Assembly: GCA_023475715.1 (NCBI GenBank)
Contig: JAMCVO010000498.1
Coordinates: 1-6,637 of the forward strand
Length of the DNA stretch: 6,637 nt
Direction of reading: 5' to 3'
Origin: Actinomycetota bacterium
GTDB lineage: Bacteria > Actinomycetota > Humimicrobiia > Humimicrobiales > Humimicrobiaceae
Each line of letters opens with the position of its first letter. The first letter of the stretch is position 1. A model generated the notes under the pieces. That model worked only from the letters and a program-made list of their open reading frames with translations, ran no database searches and was not told where the DNA came from. Shown in pieces: positions 1-4,620 of the stretch. A program made the translations under genes and the position numbers.

Positions 1-1
1 A

Positions 2-1750
2 GTTGAGGATGAGAACAGAGTGGGGATTGGGACTTTATATCCAACACAGTCTTTAGATACAACTGGTTCAATCGCAGTAGGTAATAGTCAACAGGTTCAA
101 TTTAGGGGTTCAGGCGGAGCAATTAGTAGTATCAGAACCGTTGGCACTGGTGATTTAACTTTTAGGACTGATAGTATAGATGCAATGATAGTAGATAATG
201 GAAAAGTTGGCATATCTACTACTACACCAAATTCTTTACTATCTATTGCCACATCTACTAATTGGACAATGGCTGGTATGAATGCGGCATTAATGGAAAT
301 CTATCAGACAAGCGAAGTTGGAAAATCGCCAAGTATTCCAAATATTTTAATAAATGCTTCTACAACCCAACCAGTAATTAAGGTTATACAACCATCAACT
401 TCTTCTAATGCTGGGCCTAATTTAGTTTTAATGTCTGGTACAGGCGGAGCTATTGGTATTAATAATGTTACACCTGCTGGTGCTTTAGATATCTATGGCA
501 ATTCAGCAGCTCAGTCATCATTATATTTTTCCAGGTTTGTAAATTCAGCTTTGCCGCCAACAATTCTTTTACAAAAAAGCAGAAACGATACATTAGGTAG
601 CCATACGGTTGTACAAAACGCTGACCAAGTTGGTTCAATTATTTTCAGTGGGTCAGATGGTACAAATTTTGAACAAGCTGGGTATATTGCTGGTGAAGTT
701 GATGGTACACCTGGCAATGATGATATGCCTGGCAGATTAGTTTTTTACACTACTCCCAACGATACTAAAACACCAGCATTGAGAATGATGATTAGGCAAA
801 ATGGTTATATTGGCGTTAACCAAACTAACCCAACTGGTTCATTATTCTCTATTGCTACTTCAACTAATTGGTTAATGGGTGGCTCATCCGTCGTTGCTTC
901 ATCATTTTATATAACTCAAACTTCAGAAGTAGGAGCAGTAGCGACTAAAGTGCCAACGGCATTTATTTCAGCTTCCTCAACTTATCCAGCTTTACGAGTA
1001 ATGCAACCAGATACGTCATCAAACGCTGGAACGGCTTTACACGTTTCAGCAGTTAATGCGACTACTACTTTATACGTTGTTGGTAACTCAAGGTTTGAAG
1101 GAAATATGCTAGCAACTGGTAATGCGACTACAACTTTGAACCATGCGGTAAATGGTAATATGTCAGTTGGTACTGTTCAACCAACTTCTCTTAGGGGTAT
1201 TAATGTGAATAGTTTTAGTTCATCAGCGGCTACTACTAATTATGGCGTTTATGCTTCTACAACTGTAACTGGTGCAGGTGGTGTTCCTTATGGTATTTAT
1301 GGATTATCTAAAAATACATTATCAGTTCTTGGCAATGCTTATGGTGTATACGGTAATGCTATCAGTGAAGTTCCTAGTGGTAATACGGCTTATGGGGTAT
1401 ATGGAACAGCTTCTGGTGGCTCTAGTAATTATGGCGTTTATGGCACGGTCGCAGCTGGTGCAACAAATTACGCTGGTTACTTTCTTGGAAATCTTTATAC
1501 CAGTGGTAGCTCAACAACAACAGATAACTTTACTCACATTGGCAGAACAGCAGTGTTTGCTTCAAGTACAGCGGCTACAACTACGGCTGGGGTGTTTGTC
1601 TTTGGTAAAACTGGGACAGCTACAACAACTTTAGGAGTAGGTTCTGTAACCCAAAAAGGTTGTATTGAGTTAAGTGACAGTTCTGGAGCAATATACCGAA
1701 TAATCGTTGATGCTGGAGTATTAAATGTAAAATTAGGACGTTGTAATTAG
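2..1750 (+). CDS. Phage tail fibre / receptor-binding-like protein, 5' end missing
   Basis: The reading frame is open to the left edge, so this is the C-terminal 582 residues of a longer protein; a GTG at position 20 lies inside the repeat pattern and is not a convincing start. Seen, numbering residues from that GTG: several NxVGIGTxxPxxxLD-type fibre motifs (near 2, 62, 146 and 263); a middle module (about 155-262) with GSIIFSGSDGTNF, AGYIAGEVDGTPGNDDMPGRLVF and ALRMMIRQNG, typical of phage fibre and surface-decoration proteins; two diverged copies of an 80-residue unit; five YG(V/I)Y repeats (408-475); and a terminal domain with GCIELSDSSGAIYR and a final CN. Low-complexity ATTTL and STT runs separate modules. 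The expected role is a trimeric beta-structured fibre contacting the host surface. The C-terminal domain resembles that of Patescibacteria secreted proteins, suggesting such a host. No chaperone domain (S74 type) is visible. A host-type surface protein in a prophage is the alternative. Confidence 0.8.
   Translation, partial: VEDENRVGIGTLYPTQSLDTTGSIAVGNSQQVQFRGSGGAISSIRTVGTGDLTFRTDSIDAMIVDNGKVGISTTTPNSLLSIATSTNWTMAGMNAALMEIYQTSEVGKSPSIPNILINASTTQPVIKVIQPSTSSNAGPNLVLMSGTGGAIGINNVTPAGALDIYGNSAAQSSLYFSRFVNSALPPTILLQKSRNDTLGSHTVVQNADQVGSIIFSGSDGTNFEQAGYIAGEVDGTPGNDDMPGRLVFYTTPNDTKTPALRMMIRQNGYIGVNQTNPTGSLFSIATSTNWLMGGSSVVASSFYITQTSEVGAVATKVPTAFISASSTYPALRVMQPDTSSNAGTALHVSAVNATTTLYVVGNSRFEGNMLATGNATTTLNHAVNGNMSVGTVQPTSLRGINVNSFSSSAATTNYGVYASTTVTGAGGVPYGIYGLSKNTLSVLGNAYGVYGNAISEVPSGNTAYGVYGTASGGSSNYGVYGTVAAGATNYAGYFLGNLYTSGSSTTTDNFTHIGRTAVFASSTAATTTAGVFVFGKTGTATTTLGVGSVTQKGCIELSDSSGAIYRIIVDAGVLNVKLGRCN
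203..439 (+). repeat. Fibre internal duplication, copy 1
   Basis: This codes for an 80-residue unit that recurs about 600 bases downstream. Shared landmarks in order are VGI..T.P..(S)L, LSIATSTNW, a short variable part, YQTSEVG, a P-x-x-x-INAST(T).P stretch, and V.QP.TSSNAG. The copies have clearly diverged in DNA sequence, so this is an old duplication inside the fibre gene and not a recent tandem event. Confidence 0.85.
803..1051 (+). repeat. Fibre internal duplication, copy 2
   Basis: Second copy of the 80-residue unit: YIGVNQTNPTGS, FSIATSTNW, ITQTSEVG, AFISASSTYPALRVMQP, DTSSNAG. The module with the EVDGTPGNDDMPGR motif lies between the two copies. The second copy leads straight into the NATTTLYVVGN linker. 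Confidence 0.85.
1241..1483 (+). repeat. YGVYG repeat stretch in the fibre
   Basis: Five YG(V/I)Y units occur at irregular 13-17 residue spacing (YGVYAS, YGIYGL, YGVYGN, YGVYGT, YGVYGT), ending with NYAGYFLGN. Such repeats are common in beta-rich fibre and surface proteins. At DNA level the core is repeated as tatgg(c/t)gttta(t/c)-like segments, which could allow slippage or recombination. Confidence 0.8.
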
Positions 1751-2118
1751 GGGTGGGTATATTGATTTTTACCATAAGGTCGTTTATTGTTCTTTACATC
1801 ATAAAAATAATGACAACGAAGACAACGAGCTTGATAATCATCTAAAATTCTATGATATTTATGATTAATGTTAGACCATTCAAGTTTATGTTCGTTACTT
1901 GTAGTTCCACAGTCAACGCAAATTTTAGGTCTACCTTTATATTTTATTATCCAAGCGTGTATAGCTCTATATTTTGCATTTTTGTTTATTTTTCCTAGAT
2001 GAGCTAATCTGATTTTTTCTTTTACTTCGTTGGATAATTTTTTACCTTTATTACATAAACCAATTTTTATTTTAGTTTCTTGTGATAATTTAAAACCTTT
2101 TTTTCTACCACGTTTCAT
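1747..2118 (-). CDS. Free-standing HNH homing endonuclease with NUMOD3 motifs
   Basis: This 123-residue protein is predicted to cut DNA as a mobile homing endonuclease. Residues 8-45 hold two NUMOD3-type DNA-binding motifs (GFKLSQETKIKIG and GKKLSNEVKEKIRLAHLGK). The C-terminal half is a zinc-stabilised His-Me finger: C67/C70, the EWSNINHKY core at 80-88 with N85 and H86, DDY at 93-95, and C99/C102/H103. All expected zinc ligands are present, so the gene looks intact. Length suits phage-borne versions of this family. It is transcribed against its neighbours: its stop overlaps the fibre stop by four bases, and its start faces the next plus-strand gene. No Shine-Dalgarno sequence is seen; the start has the leader TTAATTAT directly before ATG, identical to the leader of the protease gene at 3582. 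It does not interrupt a recognisable gene or intron. Confidence 0.85.
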   Translation of the reverse strand: MKRGRKKGFKLSQETKIKIGLCNKGKKLSNEVKEKIRLAHLGKINKNAKYRAIHAWIIKYKGRPKICVDCGTTSNEHKLEWSNINHKYHRILDDYQARCLRCHYFYDVKNNKRPYGKNQYTHP

Positions 2119-2133
2119 ATAATTAATATAAAA

Positions 2134-2183
2134 GCCCGATTGGAGTGTTCAGCCTCCGCACGGGCATAATAAAATCGCTGAAC
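2134..2183 (+). ncRNA. Candidate H-type pseudoknot RNA between HNH and coiled-coil genes
   Basis: Read on the plus strand, GCCCG (2134-2138) pairs with CGGGC (2161-2165), and GGAG (2142-2145) with CTCC (2154-2157) across a 3x3 internal loop (ATT/GCA). The loop sequence GTTCAGC (2147-2153) is perfectly complementary to GCTGAAC at 2177-2183. The geometry is that of a classic H-type pseudoknot: loop 1 is one base crossing a 7-bp stem 2, there are no bases at the stem junction, and loop 3 is A-rich (ATAATAAAATC, 2166-2176), long enough to lie in the groove of stem 1. In the minus reading the one-base loop would have to span the other groove, which is sterically poor, so the plus strand is favoured. 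Function is unknown; it could be a regulatory leader of the gene at 2246, 62 bases on, or an RNA-stability or processing element. Confidence 0.5.
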
Positions 2184-2245
2184 CGATAATTAAATAATAA
2201 CATATTTATAAAAAATATCAAGTAATTAATAAATAATTAAATAAT

Positions 2246-2527
2246 ATGCCTCAACAAATTATAGGTTTAGATGAAGACACATTTAAAAAAATAGAAGTTA
2301 TCCCTGAAAAAACGGTTGAAACTGTTATTAGTATCAATGAATTAAAGGACAAGCTTCTTGATTTAAATTTAAAACTGAAAATGATAGATGATGACATTGA
2401 AAGAAAAACTGTTAAAAAAAATGAACTTGCGGAGCAGATAATGGAAGTTGAAAATGATATTATCACAGGGCAGGAAGCAATAGCCCAAATACCAGTTGAG
2501 CCTTTAGGCGATTATCCAGTTTTATAA
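2246..2527 (+). CDS. Small coiled-coil protein downstream of tail fibre
   Basis: No family recognised with certainty. The 93-residue, acidic, lysine-rich protein has a short N-terminal arm (PQQIIGLDEDTFKKIE), a helical heptad-like stretch at about residues 30-76 (ELKDKLLDLNLKLKMIDDD and following) predicted to form a coiled coil, and a Pro-rich tail. It has no membrane segment and no cysteine. Small coiled-coil proteins of this shape are common just after fibre genes in phages, where they may be structural or assembly accessories; that role is inference. There is no Shine-Dalgarno sequence; the ATG follows an AT-only leader (ATTAAATAAT). The 14-base string ATAATTAAATAATA occurs at 2186 and again across the start at 2233. 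Confidence 0.7.
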   Translation: MPQQIIGLDEDTFKKIEVIPEKTVETVISINELKDKLLDLNLKLKMIDDDIERKTVKKNELAEQIMEVENDIITGQEAIAQIPVEPLGDYPVL

Positions 2528-2543
2528 ATAACCACCAAATAAG

Positions 2544-2765
2544 ATGGAAGACTTAATCAAAGACGACATTAAAGACATTCGTGACCACATCAGAGTTTTA
2601 AATGATGAGCATGGACAACTCGTTAAGTGTTATAACGATGTTAAACAGGACATTATTCAAATTAGGACAGATGTTGACTGGCTAAAAAGATTTTTTTTCA
2701 TAGTTGCCACGTCTTCTATTGGCGGTTTAGTTGTTAGTGTCTTTAGTTTAATAGAAAGAAATTAG
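2544..2765 (+). CDS. XhlA-like coiled-coil protein with C-terminal membrane anchor
   Basis: This 73-residue protein has an N-terminal amphipathic helical region (about 1-45, with a DIKDIRDHIRVLNDEHGQL-type pattern), then the WLKR junction at 46-49 and one hydrophobic segment at about 50-70 (FFFIVATSSIGGLVVSVFSLI). Charged helix, Trp-Leu-Lys, then a single C-terminal membrane helix is the layout of the haemolysin XhlA family, which helps holins in some phage lysis systems. The match is by shape and short motif only. It fits the neighbourhood: a protease and a second holin-like gene lie further along the same strand. The start follows AAATAAG with no clear Shine-Dalgarno sequence. The spacing of 16 bases to the previous gene and 5 to the next suggests an operon. 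Confidence 0.7.
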   Translation: MEDLIKDDIKDIRDHIRVLNDEHGQLVKCYNDVKQDIIQIRTDVDWLKRFFFIVATSSIGGLVVSVFSLIERN

Positions 2766-2770
2766 ATGAA

Positions 2771-2995
2771 ATGTGTTTTAAAAAAGTCAGGAGGCTTTTA
2801 GAAAATTCAAGTAAGCTTGAAAATGACTCAAAATTATTTGAAGAAAAGTTGGAGTTAGCCGAAAAGGAATTAGCATGGCGGAGAAAACAACAAGAATGTC
2901 GACACTGGAATTTGGATTATGATGAAGAAAATAATAAAGTATTTTGTAAAGATTGTGGTAAGAAGTGGGATCGCTGGAATTGTCTTTCGTATTAA
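2771..2995 (+). CDS. Small coiled-coil zinc-ribbon protein
   Basis: This 74-residue protein has a charged helical N-terminal half (about 12-41) and a C-terminal metal-binding site CxH-x13-CxxC (C43, H45, C59, C62) followed by GKKW. That CxH...CxxCGxxW pattern is common in small phage proteins of unknown function and most likely binds one zinc ion. It begins five bases after the previous stop. An ATG at 2766 is out of frame and stops after 11 codons, so 2771 is the best start. A GGAGG inside the gene near 2790 precedes no usable start. The next short gene starts five bases after the stop. Confidence 0.7.
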   Translation: MCFKKVRRLLENSSKLENDSKLFEEKLELAEKELAWRRKQQECRHWNLDYDEENNKVFCKDCGKKWDRWNCLSY

Positions 2996-2999
2996 ATAT

Positions 3000-3107
3000 A
3001 TGTGTCTAATAAAATTATTAAAAAAAGTTAGAGACCCAACCATTATTATTGGGTTAGGATTTATTGCCGTAGTTATCGCTATTTATTTAGCCAGATTAAT
3101 ATATTAG
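3000..3107 (+). CDS. 35-residue membrane peptide
   Basis: The peptide has a basic N-terminus (MCLIKLLKKVRDP) followed by one hydrophobic helix at about residues 13-32 (TIIIGLGFIAVVIAIYL) and a short ARLIY end. The positive-inside rule puts the N-terminus in the cytoplasm. It is packed between the zinc-ribbon gene (ends 2995) and the Shine-Dalgarno of the next gene. An in-frame ATG at 2919 would add 27 residues but would overlap the previous gene by 77 bases, so the short form is preferred. Function unknown; a small holin or antiholin partner is possible given the neighbours. The size makes this call tentative. Confidence 0.5.
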   Translation: MCLIKLLKKVRDPTIIIGLGFIAVVIAIYLARLIY

Positions 3108-3116
3108 TTCTTTGAA

Positions 3117-3123
3117 AGGGGAG
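3117..3123 (+). promoter_or_regulatory. Strong Shine-Dalgarno for the gene at 3129
   Basis: AGGGGAG lies five bases before the ATG. Most other genes in the window have AT-only leaders, so this site stands out and supports the otherwise tiny gene that follows. Confidence 0.7.
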
Positions 3124-3128
3124 TAAAA

Positions 3129-3272
3129 ATGATTTATAGATTAAGCAGACCGCAAAAGGTTTTGTGCCCTCATTGTGGCAGTCGTATGGTATTACGTAAA
3201 AGCTGGTTCTGGTATCTGGAATGCCCAGATTGTAATCACCGTATTGAAACGGTAGAAGTGGAGGACGACTGA
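3129..3272 (+). CDS. 47-residue zinc-ribbon protein
   Basis: A compact four-cysteine ribbon: CPHCG (C13, C16) and CPDC (C32, C35), with 15 residues between the knuckles including an aromatic KSWFWYLE stretch, and an acidic tail. This is the classic rubredoxin-like zinc-ribbon layout, seen in many small phage and bacterial proteins that bind nucleic acid or protein. Specific function unknown. It has a good ribosome binding site at 3117-3123 and its TGA stop, the only TGA stop in the window, lies one base before the next start, so the two are probably co-translated. It belongs to the GC-richer island. Confidence 0.7.
   Translation: MIYRLSRPQKVLCPHCGSRMVLRKSWFWYLECPDCNHRIETVEVEDD
3260..3264 (+). 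promoter_or_regulatory. Shine-Dalgarno for the gene at 3274
   Basis: GGAGG lies nine bases before the ATG at 3274, inside the end of the upstream gene. It supports this start and translation coupled to the gene before it. Confidence 0.65.
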
Positions 3273-3273
3273 A

Positions 3274-3501
3274 ATGTGCGTAATAATCAAATGGAGTTCG
3301 GCTGTTAACACGAAATGCTGTCATTGCGGTTTTACGCTAATGCTTGTCCAGGACATTTTTTCTGGAAAATTTCATCTCATCTGCCCTTGCTGCACCTACA
3401 AAATCCCTGTCCGTCCTGTTGACGATGACCTTTATGATGCTCTCACCATAGAATCCGCTACGACGTGTCCCTCGTCAAAATCCCACCTAACTCCCACCTA
3501 A
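3274..3501 (+). CDS. 75-residue zinc-ribbon protein of foreign base composition
   Basis: This carries two metal-binding knuckles, C15-CH-C18 followed by G and C37-PC-C40, spaced like a zinc ribbon. The Pro/Thr/Ser-rich end (SSKSHLTPT) looks disordered. The paired gene upstream is another zinc ribbon with no close sequence similarity beyond the knuckles. The coding sequence is unusually C-rich on the plus strand (CTC, CCC and TCC codons), unlike the AT-rich neighbours, which suggests recent acquisition. The last codons fall in an 11-base tandem repeat, so the true C-terminus could vary by repeat number. Function unknown. Confidence 0.65.
   Translation: MCVIIKWSSAVNTKCCHCGFTLMLVQDIFSGKFHLICPCCTYKIPVRPVDDDLYDALTIESATTCPSSKSHLTPT
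3481..3501 (+). repeat. Tandem 11-base repeat at the end of the zinc-ribbon gene
   Basis: TCCCACCTAA occurs at 3481-3490 and again at 3492-3501 with one base between. The 11-base period changes frame: the first copy is read through as Ser-His-Leu, while the TAA of the second copy is the stop codon. Confidence 0.85.
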
Positions 3502-3502
3502 G

Positions 3503-3561
3503 CCCTGCAATAGGGAAGTGGTTCAGGCAGACACCCCACTATAATAATAGTCTGCCACCAC
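3503..3561 (+). promoter_or_regulatory. Structured intergenic RNA: small hairpin plus candidate pseudoknot before protease gene
   Basis: CCCT (3503-3506) can pair with AGGG (3512-3515). Next, AGTGG (3517-3521) pairs with CCACT (3536-3540), and GGCAGAC (3526-3532) pairs perfectly with GTCTGCC (3550-3556). The two stems cross, giving an H-type pseudoknot with loop 1 TTCA, loop 2 ACC and an A-rich loop 3 ATAATAATA. An alternative nested fold uses the same 7-bp stem extended by GTGGT/ACCAC (3518-3522 with 3557-3561) across a 3-base bulge, so the element could switch. There is no T-run after the stem, so it is not a normal intrinsic terminator. It ends about 20 bases before the protease start. The order AG-x-GG-TTC ... 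ACC ... ATAA resembles the preQ1-I riboswitch core, but stem 2 is longer than usual and the downstream gene has no link to queuosine. Confidence 0.5.
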
Positions 3562-3581
3562 ACTAATAATTAGTTAATTAT

Positions 3582-4619
3582 ATGAAAAATTTAAAAGAAT
3601 TAGGTGATATGATACAATTTGTCCATGCTTTAAAAAAACCAAATTATGGTTTTATACCGCCAGAGTATAACCCAAATGACTACAAATTTGGCGATGGTCA
3701 ATTATCAGCCGAAGTTTTAGCCGAGGATGGACAGTGGGATAGCTTCTTGCCAAGCTATGAGGCGCAGTCAAACCCTTATTTTGATACTATGCATTGCTGG
3801 GTATTTGGCACGCTTAATTGCCTAGAAACGCTCCAAAGGCGTAAATTTGGCGATACAGACGCTAATTACTCCGAAAGGTATATTGGCGTATTGGGTGGAG
3901 CTACACCGCAAGGAGGAAGCCCTAGAAACGCCAGTGAAGCTATCAGAAAATACGGTAATATTCCGCAAGAGGCTTTACCATATTCATCAGATATTAAATC
4001 GTTCTGGGCATATTCTTCCCCTCGGCCGATGACGCAAAAATATCTTACTCTGGGAGCAGAATGGCTTAAAACGTATAGTTATGGCTATGATTTTGTTAAG
4101 ACCAATTATGGCAAGTGGTTATGGAAGATGATTAAGGGAGTCGTTACCGGCAATAAGTTAGGTGGTTTACAGCAAGAGATGATTAAAGATGCTTTAAAAT
4201 ATTCTCCATTAGGGGTATCAGTTTGTGCTTGGAAATTTAGAAACGGGCTAGCTTATAAGAATAGTTGGGATAGTGATAACCATTGGCTTGAACTTTATGG
4301 CTACGAGGACGGAAAATATTGGAAATTATATGACCATTATACTAATACCTATGTCAAGGCTGAATGGTTATATCCGTTTGGCTTTATCCTACGTTATACT
4401 TTAAATAAATTAAATAATACAGATATGGCAAGAACAATAAAAGCAAAAGACGACCCAAATGTTTATATGGTCGCCAACAATTCAAAAGAGTTAATAAAGG
4501 TCGAAGCCTTTAATAGCTATAAATTTATGTTAGATCGAGGTTGGATTACCCCTTACGATGAGGTAGACACCTTGGCCGGTTACACAGTAACCGAAAATAA
4601 TATTAGTATTACAAATTAA
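3582..4619 (+). CDS. Papain-like cysteine protease (C1-type fold), candidate phage lysin
   Basis: This 345-residue protein shows the key papain-family landmarks in order: SYEAQ with Q62 as possible oxyanion-hole Gln; DTMHCWVFGTLNCLE with catalytic C72; DNHWLELYGYEDGKYWKL with catalytic H234; and LYDHY with D251 where papain has Asn. The triad would thus be Cys-His-Asp. The Q-to-C gap is ten residues, against six in papain. Residues 290-335 (VYMVANNSKELIKVEAF, then RGW and YDEVDTLAGY) look like a separate C-terminal module of a kind seen on Patescibacteria surface proteins, possibly for binding. There is no signal peptide or membrane helix, so release would need a holin, and a holin-like gene starts one base after the stop. 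Position suggests a role in lysis by cutting envelope peptides; a virion-borne or maturation protease is the alternative. The start follows TTAATTAT with no Shine-Dalgarno sequence. Confidence 0.75.
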   Translation: MKNLKELGDMIQFVHALKKPNYGFIPPEYNPNDYKFGDGQLSAEVLAEDGQWDSFLPSYEAQSNPYFDTMHCWVFGTLNCLETLQRRKFGDTDANYSERYIGVLGGATPQGGSPRNASEAIRKYGNIPQEALPYSSDIKSFWAYSSPRPMTQKYLTLGAEWLKTYSYGYDFVKTNYGKWLWKMIKGVVTGNKLGGLQQEMIKDALKYSPLGVSVCAWKFRNGLAYKNSWDSDNHWLELYGYEDGKYWKLYDHYTNTYVKAEWLYPFGFILRYTLNKLNNTDMARTIKAKDDPNVYMVANNSKELIKVEAFNSYKFMLDRGWITPYDEVDTLAGYTVTENNISITN

Positions 4620-4620
4620 T

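Noticed and set aside
20..22. GTG as the start of the fibre gene
   Set aside because: The frame stays open to the left edge, and the residues before it (ending ENR) continue the NRVGIGT fibre motif, so the gene begins upstream of the window.
511..717. Minus-strand frame of 68 codons inside the fibre gene
   Set aside because: It is antisense to a strongly patterned fibre module and has no recognisable motif or leader.
1272..1634. Plus-strand frame of 120 codons inside the fibre gene
   Set aside because: It is a shifted frame of the YGVYG repeats; its Leu/Val/Gln-rich, repetitive translation is an artefact of the repeats.
2134..2165. Minus-strand terminator made by GCCCG/CGGGC followed by TTTT
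   Set aside because: It would lie directly upstream of the HNH start in its own leader with only four T residues, and the perfect loop-to-downstream complement is better explained by a plus-strand pseudoknot. Attenuation of the HNH gene is not excluded.
2919..2999. Longer start for the 35-residue membrane peptide
   Set aside because: It would overlap the zinc-ribbon gene by 77 bases, and the added residues look like an out-of-frame reading of that gene.
3270..3272. Recoded TGA (as in some CPR lineages)
   Set aside because: The long genes have no in-frame TGA, and readthrough here would add only a short tail, so the standard code fits.
3079..3324. Minus-strand frame of 81 codons
   Set aside because: It is antisense to a four-cysteine ribbon gene that has a good ribosome binding site; the minus translation has no motif.
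3540..3545. TATAAT as a promoter -10 box before the protease gene
   Set aside because: No -35 box lies at the right distance and it falls in the loop of the structured element; AT-rich DNA gives such hexamers by chance.
3502..3581. A tRNA gene in the intergenic region
   Set aside because: There is no cloverleaf, T-arm or anticodon stem; the base pairing fits a pseudoknot or a long hairpin instead.
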